Below the pieces are notes generated by a model, which was not told where the DNA came from, made no database searches, and worked only from the letters and a program-made list of their open reading frames with translations. A stretch of 8,097 nucleotides of DNA from Ruminococcaceae bacterium UBA1213 (GTDB taxonomy: Bacteria > Bacillota > Clostridia > Oscillospirales > Acutalibacteraceae), in assembly GCA_002309275.1 (NCBI GenBank), contig DBXL01000219.1, positions 8,963-17,059 on the forward strand. Reading direction: 5' to 3'. Shown piece by piece: positions 1 through 6,113 of the stretch. The position numbers and the translations under genes are program-made. How positions within the stretch are numbered: the stretch's first letter is position 1; each line of letters begins with the position of its first letter.

Positions 1-807
1 GTGCAGATAGCGTCAGCCGTAAAGATGATAAATCAGAATCATACAGAAGTACCTATGATAACATCCGAGCAGTATGCAGGGCTGAATATAGGCGATGTTA
101 TGGCAGCCGAGATAAAAAAAGAGGATATTATCATGAGTTTCATCGGCAGTAATGATACTTTGAGTTATTATCTGGTGAAAGTAAGCGACGACCATGCTGT
201 TATTATGCGAATGGTGCAGGGAGGCTCATGTGATAACAGTATGTATGCAATGCTTGCAGGGAAAATTGACAGCATTACTTATAAAGGCAAAGTGAATATC
301 CTTGTTGAGCCGGACATGGCAGAAGTCAATCTTTTAGTGCTGTCTGGTGATTTGCTTTATAAAAAAGGCATGAGTCGTCACCTCAATGACGTTATATTGA
401 GATACACGCTGGATATAGCTCTTTACGATACCACAGCAGGTCCGAAATATATCATTGCCACAATCGTTGGTGCATTTTTAATGCTGGGCGTAGCTGTATG
501 GGCATTCTGGAAGCCTTTCAAAAAAATCGGTCTGGGCTATGCCGCAAGATTGGGAAAAATAGACCTTAATCTCATGACAAAAGACGACCTGCCTGTTGAC
601 ATGGACTGGTACACAGATGAAAAAGCCAAAAAAGATTATGTTGATTCTCTGCCCGAAAGGAAAATTGACGAGAATTTCAAAAAAGTTGATTTCTATGAAA
701 GCAACATCAATGATGAAGGCAACTTCTATGTCAAGAAGCAAATCGAGCTTGATAAAAAAGAGTCTGATGACGAAGACGGCTTTAAACACAAACACATGAA
801 CTATTGA
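1..807 (+). CDS. Membrane protein of unknown function, 5'-truncated
   Basis: I do not recognise this family with confidence. The reading frame is open from the first base; the GTG at base 1 is probably an accident of the window cut, so the real start should lie further left. The visible 268 residues show an N-terminal part of about 145 residues with mixed beta/alpha character and only short hydrophobic stretches, then one clear membrane segment at about residues 150-170 (IIATIVGAFLMLGVAVWAFW), followed by basic KPFKK and a hydrophilic, strongly charged tail of about 95 residues rich in Asp, Glu and Lys. The positive residues just after the membrane segment suggest the tail is cytoplasmic and the N-terminal part is outside; this is inference. 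A second membrane segment may exist upstream of the window. No catalytic motif is visible. It ends 39 bases before ywlC and is probably the upstream member of the same operon, but its function cannot be read from that mixed neighbourhood. Confidence 0.75.
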   Translation: MQIASAVKMINQNHTEVPMITSEQYAGLNIGDVMAAEIKKEDIIMSFIGSNDTLSYYLVKVSDDHAVIMRMVQGGSCDNSMYAMLAGKIDSITYKGKVNILVEPDMAEVNLLVLSGDLLYKKGMSRHLNDVILRYTLDIALYDTTAGPKYIIATIVGAFLMLGVAVWAFWKPFKKIGLGYAARLGKIDLNLMTKDDLPVDMDWYTDEKAKKDYVDSLPERKIDENFKKVDFYESNINDEGNFYVKKQIELDKKESDDEDGFKHKHMNY

Positions 808-841
808 AAATTGAAAGTGGAAAATGGAAAATTGGGAGTGG
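807..841 (+). repeat. Degenerate heptanucleotide tandem repeat, five units
   Basis: Five consecutive 7-base units can be read: AAAATTG, AAAGTGG, AAAATGG, AAAATTG and GGAGTGG. The array begins on the last base of the TGA of the preceding gene and fills nearly the whole gap before the next gene. The last, G-rich unit doubles as the ribosome binding site of ywlC. Simple AT-rich heptamer arrays are known from intergenic regions of several bacterial groups; whether this belongs to a genome-wide family here cannot be told from one window. Confidence 0.65.
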
Positions 842-843
842 AG
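834..843 (+). promoter_or_regulatory. Ribosome binding site that fixes the ywlC TTG start
   Basis: GGGAGTGGAG ends three bases before the TTG at 847, with the GGGAG core about 8 bases away. No ATG occurs in this frame until well inside the conserved domain, and the TTG at 811 has no purine-rich site at a suitable distance. This makes the TTG at 847 the likely start. Confidence 0.55.
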
Positions 844-846
844 TTT

Positions 847-1854
847 TTGAAAACATTGATATTGAATGAAAATGAAGTTGACAAGGCTGCCGAAATTATT
901 AAAAACGGCGGACTTGTTGCCATGCCTACCGAAACCGTTTACGGACTTGCCGCCAATGCCCTTGACGGAAAGGCTGTTGCAAAGATATTCAAAGCCAAAG
1001 GCAGACCTATGGATAATCCCCTTATCGTGCATATTTCCGACATTTCACAGATATATCCGCTTGTACGGGAATTTCCTGAAAAAGCACGGATTTTAGCTGA
1101 AAAATTCTGGGCTGGTCCTCTTACCATCATTCTGCCGAAGTCCGGGATTATTCCCGATGAAGTCAGTGCAGGTCTTGACACGGTTGCTGTAAGATTTCCG
1201 TCAAATAAAATCGCACAGGCTTTAATAGCAAAGTCTATGCCCCTTGCCGCCCCCTCTGCCAATCTGTCAGGCAGTCCGAGTCCCACTAATGCCCGTCACG
1301 TCTTTGACGACATGAACGGCAGAATCAATGCCATCATAGACGGCGGAGAATGTGAAGTGGGCGTGGAATCCACCGTTATCACCCTTGCAGCAGAACCGCC
1401 AAGACTTTTAAGACCGGGCGGAATTACTGTCGAACAGCTCAGAGAGGCTATCGGAGATGTAATTATAGATGACGCTGTATTGAATCCCCTGAAATCAGGA
1501 CAAAAGGCGGCAAGTCCGGGCATGAAGTATAAACACTATGCCCCAAAAGCTCATATAATTTTACTTGAGGGAAGCGACAGCGATTTTATAGAATATGTCA
1601 ACTCTCATAAGGCTGACGGAGTGGCTGCATTGTGCTATGATGAAGATATTGAAAAGCTTGAAGTGCCTAATATTCCCATCGGTCACGCTGATGATTATGA
1701 AATGCAGTCGCATAAGCTGTTTTCTTCTCTGAGGAATGCAGATGAACAGGGCTTTCAGACAGTTTATGCACACTGTCCGAAAACTGATGGAATGGGACTT
1801 GCCGTGTACAACAGAATTATCCGTGCGGCAGGCTTTGAGGTGATAACCGTATGA
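847..1854 (+). CDS. ywlC: L-threonylcarbamoyladenylate synthase, long Sua5/YwlC type
   Basis: Makes threonylcarbamoyl-AMP from threonine, bicarbonate and ATP in the cytoplasm; TsaBDE then transfer the group to A37 of ANN-decoding tRNAs (t6A). Numbering from the TTG at 847 (335 residues), the YrdC domain covers about residues 8-215 and shows PTETVYGL (27-34), KAKGRPMDNPL (49-59), APSANLSGSPSPT (135-147), GVESTV (172-177) and LRPGGI (188-193). The conserved linker SPGMKYKHYAP (223-233) leads into a C-terminal Sua5 domain ending in GMGLAVYNRIIRAAG, which separates this long Sua5 class from the short TsaC class. The start is TTG at 847 (MKTLILNE), chosen for its ribosome binding site; a longer TTG start at 811 would translate the heptamer repeat and is less likely. 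The stop overlaps the coaE start by four bases (ATGA), implying translational coupling. No key motif is missing. Confidence 0.95.
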   Translation: MKTLILNENEVDKAAEIIKNGGLVAMPTETVYGLAANALDGKAVAKIFKAKGRPMDNPLIVHISDISQIYPLVREFPEKARILAEKFWAGPLTIILPKSGIIPDEVSAGLDTVAVRFPSNKIAQALIAKSMPLAAPSANLSGSPSPTNARHVFDDMNGRINAIIDGGECEVGVESTVITLAAEPPRLLRPGGITVEQLREAIGDVIIDDAVLNPLKSGQKAASPGMKYKHYAPKAHIILLEGSDSDFIEYVNSHKADGVAALCYDEDIEKLEVPNIPIGHADDYEMQSHKLFSSLRNADEQGFQTVYAHCPKTDGMGLAVYNRIIRAAGFEVITV

Positions 1855-2450
1855 AAACAAAATTCATTGGTCTTACAGGGCAGACGGGAGCAGGAAAAAG
1901 CACTGTATCCCGATTGGCAGAGAATGACGGCTGTAAAATCATCAATGCAGACCATGTGGCAAGAGAGGTAATGAAAAACGGTTCGGAATGCCTCAAAAGG
2001 CTTGCAGAAATTTTTGGAAGTGATATAATAAATACTGACGGCAGCCTTAATCGAAAACTGCTTGCGGAAAGGGCTTTTTCTTCAAGAAAAAATACAGATA
2101 TTCTGAACAGCGTCACTCACCCTGCCATAATTTCAAAAGTAAAGGAATATATTGATATATATTCAAAAGAAAGTGATGTTATCCTGTTTGATGCCCCGCA
2201 GCTTTTTGAAAGCGGCGGAGATAAGATGTGTGACAGAATTATTGCAGTTATTGCCCCTGCCGACATCAGGATGAAAAGAATTCTCTGCCGTGACGGCATT
2301 TCGGAAAATGAGGCACTTTTGCGTATCAATGCACAGCATGATGAAAATTTCTATATCGCAAAATCAGACTATATAATAGACGGCTCAAAGCCTTTGGAAG
2401 ATGTGCAGAGGCAGTTTGAGGAAATTATGAAAAAGGTGATGGCGGAATGA
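1851..2450 (+). CDS. coaE: Dephospho-CoA kinase
   Basis: Phosphorylates the 3'-hydroxyl of the ribose in dephospho-CoA with ATP, the last step of coenzyme A synthesis, in the cytoplasm. The 199-residue length is normal for the family. Visible motifs are the Walker A loop GQTGAGKST (10-18), INADHVAR (31-38) with the usual Asp, the TH-P element (89-91), the DAPQLFESG strand-loop (114-122; family form DxPLLFE), the lid with its RxxxRDG pattern and downstream RINAQ (143-162), and the C-terminal DYIIDGS (173-179). The ATG overlaps the ywlC stop and its own TGA overlaps the start of the next gene, both as ATGA, so three proteins are probably translated in a coupled chain. In many Clostridia coaE sits near polA; here the left neighbour is ywlC instead. 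Confidence 0.95.
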   Translation: MKTKFIGLTGQTGAGKSTVSRLAENDGCKIINADHVAREVMKNGSECLKRLAEIFGSDIINTDGSLNRKLLAERAFSSRKNTDILNSVTHPAIISKVKEYIDIYSKESDVILFDAPQLFESGGDKMCDRIIAVIAPADIRMKRILCRDGISENEALLRINAQHDENFYIAKSDYIIDGSKPLEDVQRQFEEIMKKVMAE

Positions 2451-3019
2451 AAAAACAAATTACGGCAGCTGTAATTCTTGTAATTGTATTTTTTGGCATG
2501 ATAGGCATTGCATACGGACTGAAACACGTCAACCATGAATATACATACACTGATTATCCTTTGAAATATGAAAAGGAAGTCAATGCGGCTGCCAAAAAAT
2601 ATAAAGTGGATAAAGCCCTGATATACGGCGTGATAAAAACAGAAAGTAATTTTGAACCCGATGCACAGTCGGGAGTGGGGGCATTGGGACTTATGCAGCT
2701 CATGCCCGACACGTTTACATGGTTACAGACATATTATAGAGAAGAAAACAATTATTCCTTTGAGGACCTTGCCAACCCTGCAGTATGCATAGATTACGGT
2801 GTACAGCTTCTGTCGATATTCTCCCAAATGTACGAAGTAGAGGATACCATGCTGTGTGCCTATAACGGAGGTCCCGGAAACGTTGATAAATGGCTGAGTG
2901 ACCCGGCCTGCTCCGATGACGGAAAGCATTTGAAGGTTGTCCCCTTTCCCGAAACGGATAATTACAGAAAACTCGTTGCACAAAACAAGAGTATTTATAA
3001 AAAATTATATTTCAGTTAA
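2447..3019 (+). CDS. Membrane-anchored lytic transglycosylase (SLT/GH23 domain)
   Basis: Predicted to cleave the MurNAc-GlcNAc bond of peptidoglycan, leaving 1,6-anhydro-MurNAc ends, on the outer face of the membrane. Of 190 residues, about 4-25 form a hydrophobic segment after MKKQ. No lipobox cysteine or clear cleavage site is seen, so it is more likely an uncleaved N-terminal anchor than a secreted protein. The SLT domain runs from about residue 40: ALIYGVIKTESNF contains the presumed catalytic Glu66, followed by GALGLMQLMP (78-87), AYNGGPGNVDKWL (138-150) and PFPETDNYRKLV (167-177), the usual order for Slt-type GH23 domains. No LysM or other wall-binding domain is present. The start overlaps the coaE stop by four bases. 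A ribosome binding site exists only as an AAAAAGG stretch inside coaE. A cell-wall enzyme translated together with CoA and tRNA-modification genes says little about its physiological partner. Confidence 0.93.
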   Translation: MKKQITAAVILVIVFFGMIGIAYGLKHVNHEYTYTDYPLKYEKEVNAAAKKYKVDKALIYGVIKTESNFEPDAQSGVGALGLMQLMPDTFTWLQTYYREENNYSFEDLANPAVCIDYGVQLLSIFSQMYEVEDTMLCAYNGGPGNVDKWLSDPACSDDGKHLKVVPFPETDNYRKLVAQNKSIYKKLYFS

Positions 3020-3036
3020 GAGAGGAAATGATTGGA

Positions 3037-4440
3037 ATGGAAAAGGAAAAGTCACAGTCCAAACAGCTTAAAGAAAAGCTGTTTATGAACAGAAAAAGCG
3101 GTATGCTGAAAGTGAGTGCGGAGGAAACGGCAAAAGCAGATGTATTCTGTGAGGGCTACAAAGTATTTCTTGACAATGCCAAAACAGAACGTGATGCGGT
3201 AAAATTTGCCGTGGCAAAGGCACAGGAAAACGGCTTTACAGAGTATGACTGTACGAAAAGCTATCATGCAGGCGATAAAGTCTATGTCAATAACAGAAAC
3301 ATGGCTTTAATGCTTGCCGTTATAGGAAAAAACGGCACCAAAAACGGTGTGCGTCTTGGCATTGCACATATAGACTCCCCCAGACTCGATTTAAAGCCCA
3401 ATCCGCTGTATGAGAGCAACGACCTCGCTTTATTTAAAACCCATTATTACGGCGGTATCAAAAAATATCAGTGGACAACCGTTCCTCTTGCCCTTCATGG
3501 AGTTGTGGCACTCAAAGACGGAAATGTCATAGATGTAAAAATAGGTGAAAATGAAAAGGAACCGTGTTTTGTAGTAACCGACCTGTTACCCCATCTTGCA
3601 GTTGAGCAGATGTCGCAAGTGATGACAAAGGCTTTCAACGGTGAACATCTCAATGTACTTGTGGGAAGCCGTCCCTTTAACAGTGATGAGGAAAGTGAAA
3701 GCGTTAAATTGAATATTATGAACATACTTTTTGAAAAATACGGCATTGTCGAGGAAGATTTTCTCTCGGCAGATTTAACGCTTGTTCCTGCCATGAATGC
3801 CAGAGATGTAGGCTTTGACAAAAGCATGATCGGCAGCTATGGACATGATGATAAAGTGTGTGCCTATCCTGCACTGATGGCGGCACTTGATGTAGAAGTC
3901 CCTGACAGCACCGTTATAACCGTGCTTACAGACCGTGAGGAGATAGGCAGTGACGGCAATACAGGCATGAAGTCCACCTATATGGCAGACTTCATTGCAG
4001 ACCTTGCCAAAGCTGACGGTATGGAACTCCGTCACGTTATGAGAAAAAGCATTTGTCTTTCCGCTGACGTGAATGCTGCATTTGACCCGACTTATGCCTC
4101 CGCTTTTGAGGCAAACAATGCGTGCTATATCAATAACGGTGCCGTTATCACCAAATACACCGGCAGCGGCGGCAAATACAGCACTTCCGACGCTTCGGCA
4201 GAATATATGGCTCAGGTCAGAAAAATTCTTGATGATAAAAAAGTCCTCTGGCAGACAGGTGAACTTGGTAAAGTTGACGGCGGCGGCGGCGGTACTATCG
4301 CAAAATTCGTGGCAAACCTCAATGCCGATGTAGTAGATTTGGGCGTACCCGTGCTTTCCATGCACGCCCCCTTTGAAGTCGTTTCAAAGCTTGATGTCTA
4401 TGAAACTTACAGGGCTTTGTTTGCGTTTTACAGCTTTTGA
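3037..4440 (+). CDS. M18 family aspartyl-type aminopeptidase
   Basis: A cytoplasmic di-zinc aminopeptidase of family M18 (yeast Ape1, mammalian DNPEP, bacterial ApeA-like), expected to remove N-terminal, often acidic, residues from peptides. Numbered from the ATG at 3037 (467 residues, normal for M18), the metal and catalytic residues are all visible: H111 and D113 in AHIDSPRLDLKP, D271 in GHDDKV, the paired E301-E302 in TDREEIGSDG, D344 in LSADVNAAFDP and H443 in SMHAPFEV. A dimerisation-type insertion lies between the two halves of the metal site. The ribosome binding site GAGGA (3022-3026) is 10 bases from the ATG at 3037 but only one base from the in-frame ATG at 3028, so 3037 is preferred; 3028 would add MIG. 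It follows the transglycosylase by a 17-base gap and closes the operon. The glycine run in KVDGGGGGTIAKF is normal in this family. Confidence 0.93.
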   Translation: MEKEKSQSKQLKEKLFMNRKSGMLKVSAEETAKADVFCEGYKVFLDNAKTERDAVKFAVAKAQENGFTEYDCTKSYHAGDKVYVNNRNMALMLAVIGKNGTKNGVRLGIAHIDSPRLDLKPNPLYESNDLALFKTHYYGGIKKYQWTTVPLALHGVVALKDGNVIDVKIGENEKEPCFVVTDLLPHLAVEQMSQVMTKAFNGEHLNVLVGSRPFNSDEESESVKLNIMNILFEKYGIVEEDFLSADLTLVPAMNARDVGFDKSMIGSYGHDDKVCAYPALMAALDVEVPDSTVITVLTDREEIGSDGNTGMKSTYMADFIADLAKADGMELRHVMRKSICLSADVNAAFDPTYASAFEANNACYINNGAVITKYTGSGGKYSTSDASAEYMAQVRKILDDKKVLWQTGELGKVDGGGGGTIAKFVANLNADVVDLGVPVLSMHAPFEVVSKLDVYETYRALFAFYSF

Positions 4441-4452
4441 AATCTGTAAAAC
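4425..4452 (+). other. Perfect inverted repeat over the aminopeptidase stop codon
   Basis: GTTTTACAG (4425-4433) and CTGTAAAAC (4444-4452) form a 9-base-pair stem with a 10-base loop that contains the TGA stop (4438-4440). No T tract follows within 20 bases, so it does not look like an intrinsic terminator by itself. It could protect the 3' end of the operon mRNA after processing, or be chance; the coding constraint on the left arm (VLFAFYSF region) makes chance somewhat less simple. Confidence 0.4.
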
Positions 4453-4453
4453 C

Positions 4454-4528
4454 TGACAAATCCCCTTACATTCTTTGTGGCAGTTTCTACAATAATTTGT
4501 CGCTAAAACCTGATTTGTTAATTTTTTT
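4454..4528 (+). terminator. Possible weak terminator of the ywlC-coaE operon
   Basis: TGACAAATC (4454-4462) can pair with GATTTGTTA (4512-4520), nine pairs with one G-U, directly followed by ATTTTTTT (4521-4528). The 49-base interior can itself fold as TTGTGG (4475-4480) with CTACAA (4487-4492). The long, branched loop is unlike a strong intrinsic terminator, so this is only a candidate. The hairpin at 4658-4692 is the other candidate for ending this operon. Confidence 0.3.
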
Positions 4529-4546
4529 GTAACAATTATATTACAA
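4527..4546. promoter_or_regulatory. Palindromic operator-like site upstream of the murA promoter
   Basis: TTGTAA (4527-4532) and TTACAA (4541-4546) are perfect six-base half sites separated by eight bases. The centre lies about 24 bases upstream of the -35 box, near -60 relative to the predicted start, a common place for an activator dimer. The shape recalls Rex-type TTGT...ACAA sites, but those are 18 bases long and this is 20, so I do not assign a regulator. The region is AT-rich and a chance palindrome is possible. Confidence 0.35.
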
Positions 4547-4560
4547 TCACCTTTTTGATA

Positions 4561-4589
4561 TTGACAATTATTCAAAATTATATTATGCT
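4561..4589 (+). promoter_or_regulatory. Sigma-A-like promoter reading toward murA
   Basis: A consensus -35 box TTGACA (4561-4566) is followed after 17 bases by TATGCT (4584-4589; four of six matches to TATAAT), with AT-rich flanks. The predicted transcription start is near 4596, which gives a leader of about 177 bases before murA. This is the best promoter in the region. Confidence 0.6.
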
Positions 4590-4657
4590 TTTAACGGATA
4601 TATTTTTTGCATGAATTTCATGTGCCTGTTTGGTATATCTTCAACAAAAAATATTTG

Positions 4658-4692
4658 ATTCAACATTTTAACACAACAATGTTGAATTTTTT
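4658..4692 (+). terminator. Terminator-like hairpin in the murA leader
   Basis: ATTCAACATT (4658-4667) and AATGTTGAAT (4678-4687) form a perfect 10-base-pair stem with loop TTAACACAAC, and the T run continues to 4692 (six T from 4687). The stem is AT-rich with few G-C pairs, so efficiency may be modest. It lies downstream of the predicted promoter and upstream of murA, so it could attenuate murA, end a short RNA of about 100 nt, or simply finish the previous operon if the promoter call is wrong. Confidence 0.55.
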
Positions 4693-4711
4693 CAAAAAAA
4701 ATCTTGTTGTC

Positions 4712-4729
4712 TGTCCGTACCGGCGGACA
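4712..4729 (+). other. Small hairpin before the murA ribosome binding site
   Basis: TGTCCG (4712-4717) pairs with CGGACA (4724-4729) around the six-base loop TACCGG. It is the only GC-rich patch in the leader. It lies about 27 bases upstream of the murA Shine-Dalgarno sequence and is separated from it by a T9 tract (4745-4753). It may stabilise the 5' region or be part of an alternative leader fold; no riboswitch class is recognisable. Confidence 0.35.
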
Positions 4730-4772
4730 TAGCCTGAAAATATATTTTTTTTTAATTGAGGAGTGGTGTGGC

Positions 4773-6056
4773 TTGAAAAAAATAGTTATCAATGGCGGCA
4801 ACAGACTTCATGGAAGTGTCTGTATAAGCGGTGCTAAAAATGCTGCTGTGGCTATTATCCCTGCGATAATCCTTTCAGACGGTGTATGCCGTGTTGAAAA
4901 TATACCGAATATAATGGATGTCAACCTGATGGTCAATATCCTGCATGATATGGGGGCTGTCGTCAACAGAATCGACAAAAGCACTCTTGAAATTGACCCC
5001 AGACGTATCAGCAGTCCTTTTGCCAACTATGACTCCATCAGAAAAATGAGAGCTTCCTGCTATCTTCTGGGTGCATTGCTCGGAAAGTTTGCGGAAGCGG
5101 AGGTTGCCCTTCCCGGCGGCTGCGACTTTGGTGTAAGACCTATCGACCAGCATTTGAAAGGCTTCAGTGTACTCGGTGCAGAAAACAGCGTTTCAGGCGG
5201 TCTTATCAAGCTCAAAGCAAAGGGTATGCTCAAAGGCGGTCATGTATATCTTGATGTCGTTTCAGTGGGTGCTACCATCAATATCATGCTTGCAGCCGTG
5301 AAAGCCGAAGGCAGAACGATTATCGAAAATGCCGCAAGAGAACCTCACGTCGTAGATTTGGCCAACTTCCTTAACTCAATGGGTGCAGATGTCAGAGGTG
5401 CAGGCACGGATGTTATTAAAATCAACGGCGTTAAGCATCTCAACGGCACAAGCTATTCCATCATTCCCGATCAGATAGAGGCAGGTACATATATGGCTGC
5501 CGCTGCTGTCACTCATGGAGATGTCGTTATTAAAAACGTCATCACCAAACATCTTGAATCAATCACTGCCAAACTGCGTGAAATGGGTGTGCATATAGAT
5601 GAATACGAGGACTGCATACACGTTTACAGTGACAGCAGACTTCACAGGTGCAATGTAAAAACAATGCCTCACCCCGGCTTCCCCACAGATATGCAGCCGC
5701 AAATAGCTGTACTTCTCTCCGTTGCAGACGGTACAAGCATTGTTACAGAGGCTGTATGGGACAGCCGTTATAAATACGTCGATGAACTCAAAAGAATGGG
5801 TGCAGATGTTTCCGTAAACGGAAAAATCGCCGTGATAGAGGGGGTTGACACCCTCAAGGGAGCACCTGTGAGAGCTACAGACCTGCGTGCAGGGGCGGCT
5901 ATGATAGTGGCAGGCTTGTCTGCTCAGGGTACGACCTATATTGAAGATACCGACCATATCGAAAGAGGATATGAAGACGTAGTTGAAAAATTCTCATCAC
6001 TTGGTGCGGATATAAGAGTCATATATACAGATGACCCTGTTTCCAAGAGAGCATGA
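4773..6056 (+). CDS. murA: UDP-N-acetylglucosamine 1-carboxyvinyltransferase (MurA)
   Basis: Transfers enolpyruvate from PEP to UDP-GlcNAc in the cytoplasm, the first committed step of peptidoglycan precursor synthesis. Numbered from the TTG at 4773 (427 residues, typical length), it shows GAKNAAV with the K22-N23 pair, R93 in SIRKMRASCYLLG, the active-site Cys117 in LPGGCDFGVRPID (the fosfomycin target; Asp-type variants would be resistant, this is Cys), PGFPTDMQPQ (301-310) with the presumed catalytic base Asp306, WDSRYKYVDEL (329-339), and DLRAGAA (370-376). The two-fold EPSP-synthase-like inside-out barrel is complete. The start is TTG with GAGGAG (4758-4763) nine bases upstream; an upstream TTG at 4704 would add 23 non-conserved residues and has no suitable site. 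Many Bacillota have two MurA paralogues, so this may not be the only one. It is probably transcribed from 4561-4589 through a structured leader, and a strong terminator follows its stop. Confidence 0.96.
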   Translation: MKKIVINGGNRLHGSVCISGAKNAAVAIIPAIILSDGVCRVENIPNIMDVNLMVNILHDMGAVVNRIDKSTLEIDPRRISSPFANYDSIRKMRASCYLLGALLGKFAEAEVALPGGCDFGVRPIDQHLKGFSVLGAENSVSGGLIKLKAKGMLKGGHVYLDVVSVGATINIMLAAVKAEGRTIIENAAREPHVVDLANFLNSMGADVRGAGTDVIKINGVKHLNGTSYSIIPDQIEAGTYMAAAAVTHGDVVIKNVITKHLESITAKLREMGVHIDEYEDCIHVYSDSRLHRCNVKTMPHPGFPTDMQPQIAVLLSVADGTSIVTEAVWDSRYKYVDELKRMGADVSVNGKIAVIEGVDTLKGAPVRATDLRAGAAMIVAGLSAQGTTYIEDTDHIERGYEDVVEKFSSLGADIRVIYTDDPVSKRA

Positions 6057-6064
6057 CAGTTAAC

Positions 6065-6097
6065 GGGAAACTTCTTTTCGGAGTTTCCCATTTTTTT
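6065..6097 (+). terminator. Strong intrinsic terminator after murA
   Basis: GGGAAACTTC (6065-6074) pairs with GGAGTTTCCC (6080-6089), ten pairs including one U-G, around a five-base loop TTTTC. After a single A comes T7 (6091-6097). It begins eight bases after the murA stop. The ribosome binding site of walJ starts only about five bases after the T tract, so there is no room for a promoter between terminator and next gene. Confidence 0.88.
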
Positions 6098-6113
6098 CTT
6101 ACGGAGGTAAAAT

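Larger units (their letters stand above)
4441..4772. other. 332-base AT-rich intergenic region before murA
   Basis: No convincing protein gene is present on either strand; the open frame on the minus strand through this region runs into murA and lacks any recognisable motif. In order the region holds the right arm of the stop-codon dyad, a possible branched terminator with a T7 tract, a 20-base palindrome, a sigma-A-like promoter, a hairpin followed by T6, a GC-containing mini-hairpin, a T9 tract and the murA ribosome binding site. The direct repeat AAAACCTGA occurs twice (4449-4457 and 4505-4513). Confidence 0.7.

Noticed and set aside
478..1032. Minus-strand open frame of 184 codons across the first gene joint
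   Set aside because: Its phenylalanine- and isoleucine-rich translation comes from reading the Lys/Glu-rich tail and the heptamer repeat in reverse; it overlaps conserved ywlC sequence.
3775..4365. Long minus-strand open frame of 196 codons inside the aminopeptidase gene
   Set aside because: It is the antisense shadow of a fully conserved M18 gene with all active-site residues in place; its translation shows only low-complexity, cysteine- and histidine-rich sequence.
4527..4546. Rex operator
   Set aside because: Rex sites in Clostridia are 18 bases with a TTGTTAA-N4-TTAACAA form; here the half sites and spacing differ, so no regulator was assigned.
4704..4772. Upstream TTG start adding 23 residues to MurA
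   Set aside because: The added residues are translated from the leader hairpin and T9 tract, are not conserved in MurA, and the TTG at 4773 has a proper ribosome binding site.
4596..4772. Riboswitch in the murA leader
   Set aside because: No conserved core of any riboswitch class I know is visible; the region is too AT-rich and its only GC-rich element is a six-pair hairpin.
4583..4801. Minus-strand open frame of 72 codons across the murA leader
   Set aside because: No ribosome binding site or motif, runs antisense into the murA start and through the promoter and hairpins; base composition explains the open frame.
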